Below, in pieces: positions 34,095-42,875 of a stretch of DNA of 64,000 bases. Each line of letters starts with the position of its first letter. The first letter of the stretch is position 1. The notes beneath the pieces were generated by a model. It saw only the letters and a list, made by a program, of their open reading frames with translations, did not search any database and had not been told where the DNA came from. The position numbers were made by a program, and so were the translations under genes. The DNA is taken from the NCBI GenBank assembly GCA_036506495.1, contig DASXRQ010000115.1:110695-174694 (forward strand), read 5' to 3'. The stretch comes from DASXRC01 sp036506495 (GTDB lineage: Bacteria > Actinomycetota > Actinomycetes > Mycobacteriales > Micromonosporaceae).

Positions 34095-35133
34095 CGACGT
34101 AGTCTCCCAGCCGCGTCCGGATCTCGTCCCGCCCCAGCGCCAGGTGCTCGAGGATCGTGTACCGGTCCGGCCGGGTCCGCGGCGCGTATTCGACGGCCTC
34201 CGCGAACTGCTCGTCGGTCAGGCCGAGGTCGGCCGGCAGCCGCGGCAGGCCGTGGCGTCGCAGGCACGCGGCCAGCTGGCCCAGCCGCTCGGATCCGCGC
34301 AGGTACGTGCAGAACAGCGCGCCGACGCCACACTGCTCGGCGTGCAACGCGGTGCCGGGGTACAGGATGTCGATCGCGTGATTGATCTCGTGGCAGCCGC
34401 CGCTGCACGGCCGGCTCGACCCGCAGACCGCCATCGCGAGCCCGCTCGTGATCAGCGCCTCGGCGAGCACCGTGACGAACCCGTCGTCGGACATGTCGCC
34501 CGGGTGGTTGATCACCGCCTCCGCGGGCGTACGCGCGAGCGTCACCGCGAGGCCGTCGATCGGCTCCCCGCGCACCTGGTGGGCCAGCTCCCAGTCGGCG
34601 AGGGCGCTGATGTTGCTGACCATCTCGGCGATACCGGCGCGGGTCTGCCGGTCTGGGCCGTTCTCGACGAAGTCGAGGTCGACGAGGACGGCGATCGGGA
34701 CGTGTACGCCGTACGAACCGCGCATTCCATTGTGGTCCAGGGTGGCGACCGGTGATGCGATCCCGTCGTTCGCGAGACTGGTGGCGACGCTGACCATCGG
34801 GATCCCGTACATGGTCGCCGCGTACTTCGCGGTGTCGATGGTCTTGCCGCCACCGATGCCCACGACGGCGTCGTACGACCGGGCGCGCAGCTTGGCGGCC
34901 AGCTCGTTGGCCGCGTCGAGCGTGCCGCCGCCGACCGTGAACAGGTCCGCTCCGCGAAGGCTCGGCCGGATCAGGTCGGCGATCACCTCGCCCTGACCGG
35001 GGCCGACCACGACGGCGACGTCCCCACCGGCCGAGATGCGCCGGTCGGCGAGGATGCCGCCGAGCTCTGCGACGGCCCCGCGGCGGACGTCGATGATCAG
35101 GGGCGTCGTGACCGTGCGGGCTAGTAACGGCAC
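34069..35133 (-). CDS. Glycerol-1-phosphate dehydrogenase-like, iron-containing alcohol dehydrogenase
   Basis: This 354-residue protein is of the G1P dehydrogenase/dehydroquinate synthase-like superfamily. The NAD motif is VVGIGGGKTIDTAKYAA, SLANDGIASPVATL is a typical active-site loop, and CHEINHAIDILYPGTALHAEQ provides two metal-ligand histidines. The first metal ligand, usually Asp in G-x-D, appears as GIAEMVSN, that is, Glu. The probable reaction is reduction of dihydroxyacetone phosphate to sn-glycerol-1-phosphate. GTG 35133 has an AAGGAG site 5 nt upstream, located inside the cytidylyltransferase 3' end, with a 13-nt gene overlap. Tight coupling on both sides indicates one pathway. Confidence 0.82.
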   Translation of the reverse strand: MPLLARTVTTPLIIDVRRGAVAELGGILADRRISAGGDVAVVVGPGQGEVIADLIRPSLRGADLFTVGGGTLDAANELAAKLRARSYDAVVGIGGGKTIDTAKYAATMYGIPMVSVATSLANDGIASPVATLDHNGMRGSYGVHVPIAVLVDLDFVENGPDRQTRAGIAEMVSNISALADWELAHQVRGEPIDGLAVTLARTPAEAVINHPGDMSDDGFVTVLAEALITSGLAMAVCGSSRPCSGGCHEINHAIDILYPGTALHAEQCGVGALFCTYLRGSERLGQLAACLRRHGLPRLPADLGLTDEQFAEAVEYAPRTRPDRYTILEHLALGRDEIRTRLGDYVGAIGDLGH

Positions 35134-35852
35134 GCGATCTCCTTGGCCCTGGCGAGGTCGTCGTGGTTGTCCACCTCGACCCAGTCCACGGCGCCGATGG
35201 TCGCCGCGCGCACCTCGCCGCCGCGGTCGGCGTACTCCTGGTAGCCGTCCTCGTAGTAGAGGCCGGGATCGCGGCGCCAGGTGGCCTCCAGCGCGTCGGC
35301 CAGGCCGGCGGCGGCGTACGGCTCGATCAGTGTCGCCCCGATGTACTCCCCGAACGCGGCGGCGGGGTCCATCAGCTTGGTGATCCTGGTCAGTTGCCCG
35401 GACGAGTCGAAGACGACCTTCATCTCCTCGTCGCCGAGCCGCTTGACATCGTCGACCGCGAGCAGGATGCCGGGCCCGCGCTGGGCGAGCAGGCTCTTCT
35501 CGACGCTGACCGGGTGCACGGTGTCGCCGTTGACGAGCAGCGCGCCGTCGGCGAACCGCTCGCGCGCCAGCCAGAGGGAGTACGCGTTGTTCCACTCCTC
35601 GGCCCGGTCGTTGTGCACGAGGCTCAGCTCGACGCCGTACCGCTCCGCCAGCCGCGGCACCCGCCGCCCGACGGCCTCGGCGGCGTACCCGACGACGACC
35701 GCGACGTCGGTCAGCCCGACCTCCGCGAGGTTGCGCAGTGCGATGTCCAGGATCGTGGTCTCGCCGTCGACCGGGACCAGCGCCTTCGGCAGCGAGTCCG
35801 TGTACGGGCGCAGCCGACGGCCGGCTCCGGCGGCGAGCACCAAGCCGATCAT
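35121..35852 (-). CDS. LicC-like nucleotidyltransferase (predicted polyol-phosphate cytidylyltransferase)
   Basis: This 243-residue NTP transferase starts MIGLVLAAGAGRRLRPYTDSLPKAL, the nucleotide-binding signature. The middle EEWNNAYSLWLARERF and the C-terminal VDWVEVDNHDDLARAKEI match the phosphocholine/inositol-phosphate cytidylyltransferase group rather than sugar-1-P guanylyltransferases. It would activate an alcohol phosphate to its CDP form. In this operon the likely substrate is glycerol-1-phosphate. ATG 35852 follows a strong GGGAGGA. It is the first gene of the operon and is divergent from the CBS gene across about 170 nt, which must hold the promoters. Confidence 0.86.
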   Translation of the reverse strand: MIGLVLAAGAGRRLRPYTDSLPKALVPVDGETTILDIALRNLAEVGLTDVAVVVGYAAEAVGRRVPRLAERYGVELSLVHNDRAEEWNNAYSLWLARERFADGALLVNGDTVHPVSVEKSLLAQRGPGILLAVDDVKRLGDEEMKVVFDSSGQLTRITKLMDPAAAFGEYIGATLIEPYAAAGLADALEATWRRDPGLYYEDGYQEYADRGGEVRAATIGAVDWVEVDNHDDLARAKEIACRY

Positions 35853-36022
35853 GGCGGAGTCCTCCCGAGGGGTTACGGTTCGCGGTCGCCGCGGCGAACG
35901 TGAGGCGACTGGAGGGGTGTTGCGTAGCGCTCCGTGACGATACCCCAGGTGTTGGCGAGCCTTGTAGTTCATCTGCCCTTCGGCCAGTATGTCCGTACGG
36001 TGCCTTCCGGGAGTGATGCGCG

Positions 36023-36415
36023 ATGCAGGTACGGGATGCGATGACCAAACCGGTGCTCGTGGTCGGCCCGGAGCACACGGTGCGGCAAGCGGCTCAGCTG
36101 ATGGCCGCCCGCCGGGTCGGTTCGGCAGTGGTGATCGACCCCGACTCGGCGGGCGTTGGGATCATCACCGAGCGCGACGTCCTGAACGCCATCGGCGCCG
36201 GCCTGGATCCGGACATCGAGCGCGCCTCCTCCCACATCACCTGGGATGTCGTGTACGCCGGCCCGGACTGGACGCTCGAGGACGCCGCCACGGCGATGGC
36301 GCGTGGTGGGTTCCGCCACCTCGTCGTCGTCGAGGACGACGAGGTCCTGGGCGTGATCTCCGTGCGCGACATCATGCGCGTCTGGGCACAGAAGCGTGCC
36401 ACCGCCCTCACCTGA
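36023..36415 (+). CDS. CBS domain pair protein
   Basis: This 130-residue stand-alone Bateman module has the first CBS motif at MQVRDAMTKPVLVVGPEHTVRQAAQLMAARRVGSAVV (about 1-58) and the second at VVYAGPDWTLEDAATAMARGGFRHLVVVEDDEVLGVISVRDIMRVW (about 76-122). Such proteins bind adenosine nucleotides and regulate partners. The partner is not identified. It overlaps the next gene by 20 nt, suggesting translation coupling, but a kinase-like phosphotransferase is not a usual CBS partner. Confidence 0.92.
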   Translation: MQVRDAMTKPVLVVGPEHTVRQAAQLMAARRVGSAVVIDPDSAGVGIITERDVLNAIGAGLDPDIERASSHITWDVVYAGPDWTLEDAATAMARGGFRHLVVVEDDEVLGVISVRDIMRVWAQKRATALT

Positions 36416-37430
36416 CAAGCGTCCCGTCCACTCCTCGGTCGAGGAGATGATCTCCGCAGTGGCGGCCGGACGGGCGGTCCGTCGAGCGGACTATGCCAAG
36501 AACGTCGACTCGTTGTCCGGCTCGGCGTTCGAGCGGGTGATCATCGGCGGCGAGGGGCACGTGCTCAAGCGCATCGGCCGCGACCTCGACTGGATCATGC
36601 GCGCGGTGGGCGACGGCACCGACGGAGCCCCACCCTGGGCGGTGTCGATGTGGCGGAACCGCCTCCTCGACGTGCTGCCCGTCGAGCTGGACCACACGGT
36701 GGTCGGGATGGCGCACGACGGCACCGGCCGGTTCGCGATCCTCATGCGCGACGTCGGCGACGCGATGGTGCCGCCTGGCTCGGCCCGCATCCCGCTCGCC
36801 CAGCACCGCGGTTTCCTGGACCACATGGCCGCGATGCACGTGCGGTTCTTCCCCTTCGAGGACGACTTCGGCCTGATGCCGCTGGGCGCCCGGTACGCGG
36901 CGTTGACCCCGGAGATGTCGGCGCGGGAGGCGGCGGCCGGGCACGACGACCCGGTGCCGCGGGCGGTTCCTACCGGCTGGGCCGCCTTGCGGGAGGCCGC
37001 CGCGCCGGCGTACGAGATCGCGTACGCGCTTGGCACCGACCCGGCGCCGCTCGCCGAGGCGCTCGCCGAAACACCCGCCACGTTGATCCACGGCGACTGG
37101 AAATACGGCAACCTCGGCTCGCACGGGGACGGACGGACGGTCCTGCTCGACTGGGGCTGGCCCGGGCGGGCCGGGCCGTGCGTCGACCTCGCCTGGTACC
37201 TCGCCGTCAACTGCGACCGGTTGCCGGAGTCCAAACAGGACGCTGCCGGGGCCCTCCGGGACGCCTTGGAGCGTGGCGGCCTGCCCACGGCCGGCTGGTG
37301 GGACCGGCAACTGGAGCTCGCGCTCGTCGGCGGGTTCGTCCAGCTGGGCTGGTCCAAGACGAACGACCCGGCCGAGCTTGGCTGGTGGATCGAGCGGGTC
37401 CTGCCGGTCGGCCGCGATCTGCTGCGCTGA
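36396..37430 (+). CDS. Aminoglycoside phosphotransferase-like (APH) family protein
   Basis: This 344-residue kinase-fold protein has the Brenner motif LIHGDWKYGNLG (catalytic Asp and Asn) and the metal-binding LLDWGWPGRAGPCVDLAWYL. The substrate is unknown; family members phosphorylate aminoglycosides, choline, fructosamines or other small molecules. The N-terminus begins inside the CBS reading frame at GTG 36396, a 20-nt overlap; no better start with a ribosome-binding site was found. The gene ends 15 nt before the aminotransferase gene. A cryptic metabolic kinase is more likely than a resistance enzyme, because there is no mobile context. Confidence 0.82.
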   Translation: MPPPSPDKRPVHSSVEEMISAVAAGRAVRRADYAKNVDSLSGSAFERVIIGGEGHVLKRIGRDLDWIMRAVGDGTDGAPPWAVSMWRNRLLDVLPVELDHTVVGMAHDGTGRFAILMRDVGDAMVPPGSARIPLAQHRGFLDHMAAMHVRFFPFEDDFGLMPLGARYAALTPEMSAREAAAGHDDPVPRAVPTGWAALREAAAPAYEIAYALGTDPAPLAEALAETPATLIHGDWKYGNLGSHGDGRTVLLDWGWPGRAGPCVDLAWYLAVNCDRLPESKQDAAGALRDALERGGLPTAGWWDRQLELALVGGFVQLGWSKTNDPAELGWWIERVLPVGRDLLR

Positions 37431-37445
37431 CCGTAGGCTGACGGC

Positions 37446-38540
37446 ATGACGTCCGAGCAGCTCATCTCGTTCGCCCGTGGGGCACCCTCGCTGGACATCG
37501 TCGACGTCGACGGCCTCAAGGCCGCGGCCGTGCGAGCCTTCGAGGCCGACCCGGCCGGCATCACGGCGTACGGGACGTCGGTCGGCTACCCGCCCCTGCG
37601 CGCCTGGATCGCCGCCAGGCACGGCGTCGACGTCGACCAGGTGCTCGTCACGAACGGCTCGCTGCAGGCGGACGCGTTCCTGTTCGACCGCCTCGTGCGG
37701 GCCGGCGACCCGGTCGTCGTGGAGCGCCCGACCTACGACCGGACGCTGCTCAACCTGCGCGGCATGGGCGGCCGCGTGCACCAGGTGACGCTGCAACCCG
37801 ACGGCATCGACACTGACGAGCTGCGCAAGCTCCTCGAGTCCGGGGTACGCCCCAGGCTCGCGCACATCATTCCGAACTACCAGAACCCCGCCGGCGTGAC
37901 GCTGTCGCTGCCGAAGCGCCGCGCACTGCTGGACCTCGCGGTCGAGTACGACTTCACGATCTTCGAGGACGACCCGTACGCCGATATCCGGTTCCGTGGT
38001 GAGGCGCTGCCGAGCATGCTGTCGCTGGACGAGCACGGCGTCGTCGTGCACGCCTCGAGCTTCACGAAGACGGTCTGTCCCGGCGTCCGGGTCGGCTACC
38101 TCGTGGGTCAGGCAGCGCTGATCGCCAACATCGCGAAGCAGGCGACCAACCTCTACATCTCGCCGGGCATGGTCGCGCAGGGGATTGTGTACCAGTTCTG
38201 CATCTCCGGCGACATCGACAGGTCGATCCGGACGGTGTGCGCGGCACTGGGCGAGCGGGCCCGTGTCCTCGGCGACGCGCTGCGCGCGCACATCCCCGGC
38301 ATCCGGTTCACCGAGCCGGCCGGCGGCTACTTCCTCTGGGTCGACCTGGCTGAGGGCGTCGACGTCGAACGTCTGGCGCCCGCGGCCGCCGAGCGCGGCG
38401 TCGCGGTGGTCAAGGGCACCGACTTCCTGCTCGAGGGCGGGCAGAACTCGCTCCGCCTCGCGTTCTCGGCGGTCACCGTCGATCGGATCGACGAGGGCGT
38501 ACGCCGGCTGGCCGCCGCGGTCGCGGCCATGCGCGGCTGA
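37446..38540 (+). CDS. PLP-dependent aminotransferase (class I/II, MocR-like catalytic domain)
   Basis: This 364-residue fold-type I enzyme has the Schiff-base Lys in SSFTKTVCPGVRVGYL, substrate-side motifs in IPNYQNPAGVTLSLPKRRALLDLA, and FEDDPYADIRF for PLP ring contact. It lacks the winged-helix domain of full MocR regulators, so it is an enzyme. The closest functional group is 2-aminoadipate or aromatic aminotransferase, but the substrate cannot be fixed. It starts at ATG 37446, 15 nt after the APH-like gene, and is probably cotranscribed with it. Confidence 0.86.
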   Translation: MTSEQLISFARGAPSLDIVDVDGLKAAAVRAFEADPAGITAYGTSVGYPPLRAWIAARHGVDVDQVLVTNGSLQADAFLFDRLVRAGDPVVVERPTYDRTLLNLRGMGGRVHQVTLQPDGIDTDELRKLLESGVRPRLAHIIPNYQNPAGVTLSLPKRRALLDLAVEYDFTIFEDDPYADIRFRGEALPSMLSLDEHGVVVHASSFTKTVCPGVRVGYLVGQAALIANIAKQATNLYISPGMVAQGIVYQFCISGDIDRSIRTVCAALGERARVLGDALRAHIPGIRFTEPAGGYFLWVDLAEGVDVERLAPAAAERGVAVVKGTDFLLEGGQNSLRLAFSAVTVDRIDEGVRRLAAAVAAMRG

Positions 38541-38836
38541 TCGGGCCACCGGCACGGGCCGGACGGTGTCGGATTCCCGACAGAAACGCCGCCGGACGGC
38601 CTCCCCGGGGTCACACCGCGCACAGCCGAGGCACAGAATGCTGCGAGCGCCGCGCCATATGCGGTCGATCTCATAGGCACAACCCCCCGCCCCCTAACGG
38701 CGCCGGGTGGGCCGCTCGTACACCCACCCCCCCGGATAACGGTCGGTCCGCCCGGCGCCCACCCCCGGCCAGGTCGGATCATGGAATCAGGAGCGGCGTA
38801 GCCTCCTAACGACCGCGCCGACCGGAGGGGGTGAGC
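38541..38836. other. Intergenic region before corA
   Basis: About 296 nt without a convincing gene. It is C-rich, with several runs such as cccccccggat near 38730 and a purine-rich GGAGGGGG at 38824-38830 that is the ribosome-binding site for the CorA gene. No tRNA-like or riboswitch-like fold was recognised by eye. It may hold the corA promoter and 5' leader. A magnesium-responsive leader is possible but no known M-box pattern was seen. Confidence 0.5.
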
Positions 38837-39982
38837 ATGGCGGAGCGCACCGGACACGGGCAGGTCAGGCCCGCGGGGGCTGGCCGGTCGCTGACTCGCG
38901 CCTGGGCCGCGCCCGTGCGCGCGGTGAGCCGGATCTGGACCTCCGCCGAGGGAACCCCGCCGCCGTCGGCTACGGCGGCCGAGCGCAGCGCGATCGTGGA
39001 CTGCGCGGTGTACGTCAACGGCGTGCGCCGGCCCGGGCCGATCTCGTACCAGGAGGCGCTGGCCGTGGCGCGCGGCACCCCCGGCGCGTTCGTCTGGCTC
39101 GGCGTGCACGAGCCGGACGCGTCGGTGATGGCCGGGATCGCCGAGGCGTACGGCCTGCACGAGCTCGCCGTCGAAGACGCGGTCAAGGCCGGGCAGCGCC
39201 CGAAGCTCGAGCAGTTCGGCGACGTGATCTCGCTCGCGCTGCGCACCGTCCGTTACGTGGAGCACGCCGAGCTGACCGAGACCTCGGAGGTCGTGGAGAC
39301 CGGCCAGGTGATGCTCTTCATCGGTCCGCAGTTCGTCATCTCGGTCCGGCACGGCGACGCCTGTCGGCTGGCCCCGGTCCGTGCGGACCTCGAATCCAAA
39401 CAGGATCTGCTGCGCACCGGCCCGTGGGCGGTCGCGTACGCCGTTGCCGACCGCGTCGTCGACCTTTACCTCGAGGTGGCCGACCAGGTCGAGATGGACC
39501 TCGACGAGCTGGAGGAGGGGGTGTTCGGCCGGGAGAGCCATGGCCGGATCCAGCGCATCTACCAGCTCAAGCGGGAGGTCGTCGAGTTCCGGCGCGCCGT
39601 GATTCCGCTGCAGCGCCCGCTCGCCGTGCTGACGACCGACCATGACAGCGGAGTCCCGAAGGAGGTCCGTCGCTACTTCCGCGACGTGCAGGACCACCTG
39701 ACCCGGACCGTTGAGCAGATCAACGCCCACGATGACCTGCTCAACTCCATCCTGCAGGCGCGCCTGGCGCAGGTGACCGTCGACCAGAACGACGACATGC
39801 GCAAGATCGCGGCGTGGGCCGCCGTCTTCGCCGTGCAGACCGCGATCGCCGGCATTTACGGCATGAACTTCCAATTCATGCCGGAGGTGCACTGGCGGTA
39901 CGGATACCCGGCGGTGCTGCTCCTCATGCTGATGGTCGCCGTCGGCATGTACCGGTTCTTCCGGCGCAACGGATGGCTATAG
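38837..39982 (+). CDS. CorA-family magnesium/cobalt transporter
   Basis: This CorA channel protein of about 381 residues has a large cytoplasmic N-terminal domain and two C-terminal transmembrane helices, the first ending in the selectivity motif YGMNF (about residue 345). The loop between helices (QFMPEVHWRYG) and the basic end FRRNGWL fit CorA. Mg2+ or Co2+ transport is inferred from the GMN motif. ATG 38837 is favoured by GGAGGGGG 5-8 nt upstream; GTG 38831 would be too close to that site. A strong bidirectional hairpin follows the stop codon. Confidence 0.92.
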   Translation: MAERTGHGQVRPAGAGRSLTRAWAAPVRAVSRIWTSAEGTPPPSATAAERSAIVDCAVYVNGVRRPGPISYQEALAVARGTPGAFVWLGVHEPDASVMAGIAEAYGLHELAVEDAVKAGQRPKLEQFGDVISLALRTVRYVEHAELTETSEVVETGQVMLFIGPQFVISVRHGDACRLAPVRADLESKQDLLRTGPWAVAYAVADRVVDLYLEVADQVEMDLDELEEGVFGRESHGRIQRIYQLKREVVEFRRAVIPLQRPLAVLTTDHDSGVPKEVRRYFRDVQDHLTRTVEQINAHDDLLNSILQARLAQVTVDQNDDMRKIAAWAAVFAVQTAIAGIYGMNFQFMPEVHWRYGYPAVLLLMLMVAVGMYRFFRRNGWL

Positions 39983-39988
39983 ACAGCG

Positions 39989-40023
39989 CGAGGCGGGACG
40001 CACGTACCGTGCGTCCCGCCTCG
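39989..40023. terminator. Intrinsic terminator hairpin, bidirectional
   Basis: A perfect 16-bp GC-rich stem (39989-40004 with 40008-40023) with a 3-nt loop lies just after corA and before the convergent gene ending at 40036. It is followed on the plus strand by ggtttgg, a weak T-tract. Its position between convergent genes suits termination in both directions. Confidence 0.85.
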
Positions 40024-40035
40024 GGTTTGGTCAGA

Positions 40036-40743
40036 TCAGCTGCCGGTGTTGCGCGACGGCGTAGACCTGCTGATCAGGTCCTCGGTCTGATCGGTCGCCT
40101 TATCCTTCTGCCGCTTCGCGGTCTCGGCCGTGGACGAGGCGCGTTCCTTGACGGTCCCGGCCGTTGACGAGGCCTGGTCCTTGGCAGACTCGGCCATCGT
40201 GCTGGCCTTGCCGACGGCCGACGCGCCGGTGTCCGCCGCGCGGTCGACCGACTCCCGCGTCGAGTCGATCATCGGGTCGGCGTCGTCCCGCATAGCCTCG
40301 AGCGCCTGCGCCGGGTCGTACTCCTCCCACCGCTGCTTGCGGCGGCGCATGATCAGCGCACCGGCGGCACCCACCGCGGCACCGGCCGCGAGCATGCCGG
40401 CCCAGACCGACCGGCGCTTGCGACCCATCTCGGCCTCCTGCTGCCTTCTGTTGCGGGACTTGGCCCGCACGGCCATCTCTCCCGCGGAGCGAGCGCCGTC
40501 CCTGGCCGCCGACGCGACCGGCGCGAACGCCGCCACCGTCGACTCCCAGCCGTGAGACGCCGCGTTCCTCATCCGGCCGGCGGTCGGTGTGACGTACTCC
40601 CGCGCGGCGTTGACCTTCGGCCCGACCGTGGCGCCCATGCCGCCGGCCGCATGAGTCGCCGCCCGCATGAAGTGGTCCAGGCTCTCGTTGAGCTCCTTGC
40701 GGGCAAGCTTGGCGTGCCTCTTGCGTCGCCCGATACCAAGCAC
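40036..40743 (-). CDS. LEA-like/coiled membrane-associated hypothetical protein
   Basis: This 235-residue basic/alanine-rich protein has a Lys/Arg-rich N-terminus (RRKRHAKLARKELNES) and a helix AGMLAAGAAVGAAGALIM (about 125-145) that could span the membrane. The C-terminal 70 residues have imperfect 11-residue repeats of the late-embryogenesis-abundant type (KDQASSTAGTVKERASSTAETAKRQKDKA, split across repeats). Such repeats are disordered and fold to amphipathic helices on drying or binding. No enzymatic motif is seen. GTG 40743 has GGGAGGTGGGG upstream. It may be a stress or cell-envelope protein; this is inference. Confidence 0.65.
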   Translation of the reverse strand: MLGIGRRKRHAKLARKELNESLDHFMRAATHAAGGMGATVGPKVNAAREYVTPTAGRMRNAASHGWESTVAAFAPVASAARDGARSAGEMAVRAKSRNRRQQEAEMGRKRRSVWAGMLAAGAAVGAAGALIMRRRKQRWEEYDPAQALEAMRDDADPMIDSTRESVDRAADTGASAVGKASTMAESAKDQASSTAGTVKERASSTAETAKRQKDKATDQTEDLISRSTPSRNTGS

Positions 40744-40863
40744 CAGCCCCACCTCCCACTCTCGGTGTTCCCCGTCATCCTCCCCCTTTGGGTATCCGCG
40801 CACCACTGGAACGGGCACATGGGAGGATCCGCATGGAAACTGACCAACAACCGAGGAGTACCC

Positions 40864-41394
40864 GTGGCTGAGGCTCTGTACGCCACCCTGCACACCAACT
40901 TCGGGCCCATTCGGCTGGAGCTCTTTCCCAACCACGCACCGAAGACCGTGCGGAACTTCGTCGAGCTGGCCGAGGGCGGCCGTGAGTACACCGACCCGCG
41001 GACCGGGCAGCCCGGCAGCGGGCCGTACTACGACGGGACCGTGTTCCACCGCGTGATCGACGGTTTCATGATCCAGGGCGGCGACCCGACCGGCACCGGC
41101 CGCGGCGGTCCGGGTTACACGTTCAACGACGAGATTCACCCGGAGCTGGTGTTCGACAGGCCGTACCTGCTCGCGATGGCCAACGCGGGACCGGGCACGA
41201 ACGGGTCGCAGTTCTTTATCACGGTCGCGCCGACGGGCTGGCTCAACCGCAAGCACACGATCTTCGGATCGGTCGCGGGCGACGAGTCCGAGAAGGTCGT
41301 CGACACCATCGCCACCGCCGCCACCGCGCCCGGCGACCGGCCGGTTCGGGACGTCGTGATCGAGCGTGTGGAGATCGAGCGGGTCAACGCCTGA
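40864..41394 (+). CDS. ppiA: Peptidyl-prolyl cis-trans isomerase (cyclophilin)
   Basis: This 176-residue cytoplasmic cyclophilin has the active-site segments YYDGTVFHRVIDGFMIQGGDP, GTNGSQFFIT (Phe and Gln) and WLNRKHTIFG. It catalyses proline isomerisation during folding. No signal peptide is present. GTG 40864 is selected because GAGGAG lies 5-7 nt upstream; a much longer upstream frame is non-coding. It is located divergent from the LEA-like gene and just before the rhomboid gene, an arrangement seen near the origin of several Actinobacteria (family-level knowledge, not checked here). Confidence 0.95.
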   Translation: MAEALYATLHTNFGPIRLELFPNHAPKTVRNFVELAEGGREYTDPRTGQPGSGPYYDGTVFHRVIDGFMIQGGDPTGTGRGGPGYTFNDEIHPELVFDRPYLLAMANAGPGTNGSQFFITVAPTGWLNRKHTIFGSVAGDESEKVVDTIATAATAPGDRPVRDVVIERVEIERVNA

Positions 41395-41421
41395 GAGTGG
41401 CCGCCGGGTACCTTTGCCGGC

Positions 41422-42330
41422 ATGACTGACCTGCCGGCAACCGTGCCGGTCTGCTACCGCCACCCTGCCCGGGAGACCTACGTCCGGTGCTCCCGGTGCA
41501 ACCGCCCGATCTGTCCGGACTGTATGCGGGTGGCGTCCGTGGGCCACCAGTGCCCGGAGTGCATCGCGGAGGGTCGGCGTACCCAGCGGCCGGCGCGCAC
41601 CGCCCTCGGCGGCGGGACCGTCGGCCGGTTCGGGTACGTCACGAAGACGCTGATCGGCCTGAATGTCGCCGTCGCGATCATCGTCGCGGTCGTCGGCGGT
41701 GCCGGGTCGCTGGCCGGCGGGGCGTGGGGCGGCCTGCTGGGCGGCTCGACCGAGGTGCACCAGCACTTCGCGGTGCTGGGCTACGCCTCCTACTTCCCGG
41801 GCGGGCCGGCGCACGGCGTCGCCGCGGGCGAGTACTACCGGCTCGTCACCGCGATGTTTCTGCACTACGGCGTGCTGCACCTGCTGTTGAACATGTGGGC
41901 GCTGTGGGTGCTGGGCCGCACGCTCGAGGCAGACCTCGGCCCGGCCCGCTTCGCCGTGCTCTACCTGCTCTCGGGCATCGGCGGGAACGTCGCGGCCTAT
42001 CTGTTTAGCGCTCCGAACGGGCTGACGGCCGGCGCGTCGACCGCGGTGTTCGGCCTGTTCGCGGCCGTGTTCGTCATCTTCCGCCGGCTGGGCCGGGATA
42101 CGTCCGCGGTCGTGCCGATCATCGTGATCAACCTGATCTTCACGTTCACCGCCAGCAGCATCTCGATCGCCGGTCACCTCGGCGGGTTGGTGACCGGCGG
42201 CCTGGTCGCGGCCATCCTCGCGTACGCCCCGCGCGGCAACCGTGCCCTCATTCAGGCCGTCGGATGCGGGCTGGTGCTGGCCGCGTTCGTCGTACTGTCG
42301 ATCGCCCGGACGATGTCGCTAACCCCCTGA
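41422..42330 (+). CDS. Rhomboid family intramembrane serine protease with zinc-ribbon N-terminus
   Basis: This 302-residue protein has an N-terminal B-box/zinc-ribbon-like cytoplasmic domain with eight Cys/His (CYRHPARETYVRCSRC..CPDC..HQCPEC, about 11-48). The rhomboid domain follows, with HYGVLHLLLNMWALWVLGRTLE, the catalytic Ser in AGASTAVFG, and His in IAGHLGG. The Ser motif is GAST, where GxSG is more usual, but the catalytic residues are retained. The substrate is unknown. ATG 41422. The last 12 nt overlap the convergent PH-domain gene. Confidence 0.93.
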   Translation: MTDLPATVPVCYRHPARETYVRCSRCNRPICPDCMRVASVGHQCPECIAEGRRTQRPARTALGGGTVGRFGYVTKTLIGLNVAVAIIVAVVGGAGSLAGGAWGGLLGGSTEVHQHFAVLGYASYFPGGPAHGVAAGEYYRLVTAMFLHYGVLHLLLNMWALWVLGRTLEADLGPARFAVLYLLSGIGGNVAAYLFSAPNGLTAGASTAVFGLFAAVFVIFRRLGRDTSAVVPIIVINLIFTFTASSISIAGHLGGLVTGGLVAAILAYAPRGNRALIQAVGCGLVLAAFVVLSIARTMSLTP

Positions 42331-42813
42331 CGCGCCGGGACCGTCGGCCGGGCCGGCTGAGCGCAGCGCCTCGAGGGCGGTCGCGACCTCGGACGGTGGC
42401 GCCCCGAGGTCGGACGCGCCGAACAAGAACAGGGCCTCGCCCGAGTCGATCTCGAGCGTCTCCGTGCGTACGCCGAGTCGGGGGCGGGTGTCGACGCGTA
42501 CCGACTCGATCTGGTCCCACGCCAGCCGACGGTGGCCGACGAACCCGGCGACGACGGTGACCCCGTTCGTGTCGGCCGCCACCCGCACCGGCGCGACCAG
42601 ATCCCGCGTCGCCCACGTGGTCAGGAGCGCGGCGGCGGCAGCGGCCACCCAGAGCGTCAGCCGATCGTCGTTGAATGCCACACCGAGCACCGCGACGAGC
42701 GCCGCGCCACCGAGCTTGAGCGCGGGCAGCGCGGGGGAGACCCGCCAGCGACGCTCCGCGGGAGGCGGCGGCGAGCGGTCGGGTCGAGGGTCACGAAGCT
42801 GCACGCGGTCCAT
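42319..42813 (-). CDS. PH domain-like membrane protein
   Basis: This 164-residue protein has a Pro-rich N-terminus, two hydrophobic helices (LPALKLGGAALVAVLGVAF and LTLWVAAAAAALLTTW), then a bacterial PH-like domain (VRVAADTNGVTVVAGFVGHRRLAWDQIESVRV). The bacterial PH family is associated with membrane regulation. ATG 42813 is chosen; other starts would run toward the divergent thiolase gene. It overlaps the convergent rhomboid gene by 12 nt at the 3' end. Confidence 0.75.
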   Translation of the reverse strand: MDRVQLRDPRPDRSPPPPAERRWRVSPALPALKLGGAALVAVLGVAFNDDRLTLWVAAAAAALLTTWATRDLVAPVRVAADTNGVTVVAGFVGHRRLAWDQIESVRVDTRPRLGVRTETLEIDSGEALFLFGASDLGAPPSEVATALEALRSAGPADGPGASGG

Positions 42814-42875
42814 GATCGCACCGGCGGCGCGAGGGCGTCGGCGGCTCGCGGACGGACGGCATATCATCGGCAGCC

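Noticed and set aside
36408..38555. Very long open frame on the minus strand opposite the phosphotransferase and aminotransferase genes
   Set aside because: It is the antisense of two well-supported enzymes; high GC codon use opens long antisense frames, and its translation is arginine/valine-rich with no family motif.
40036..42177. Long minus-strand frame spanning the cyclophilin and rhomboid genes
   Set aside because: Only the first part (40036-40743) has its own ribosome-binding site and reasonable composition; the rest is antisense to clear genes.
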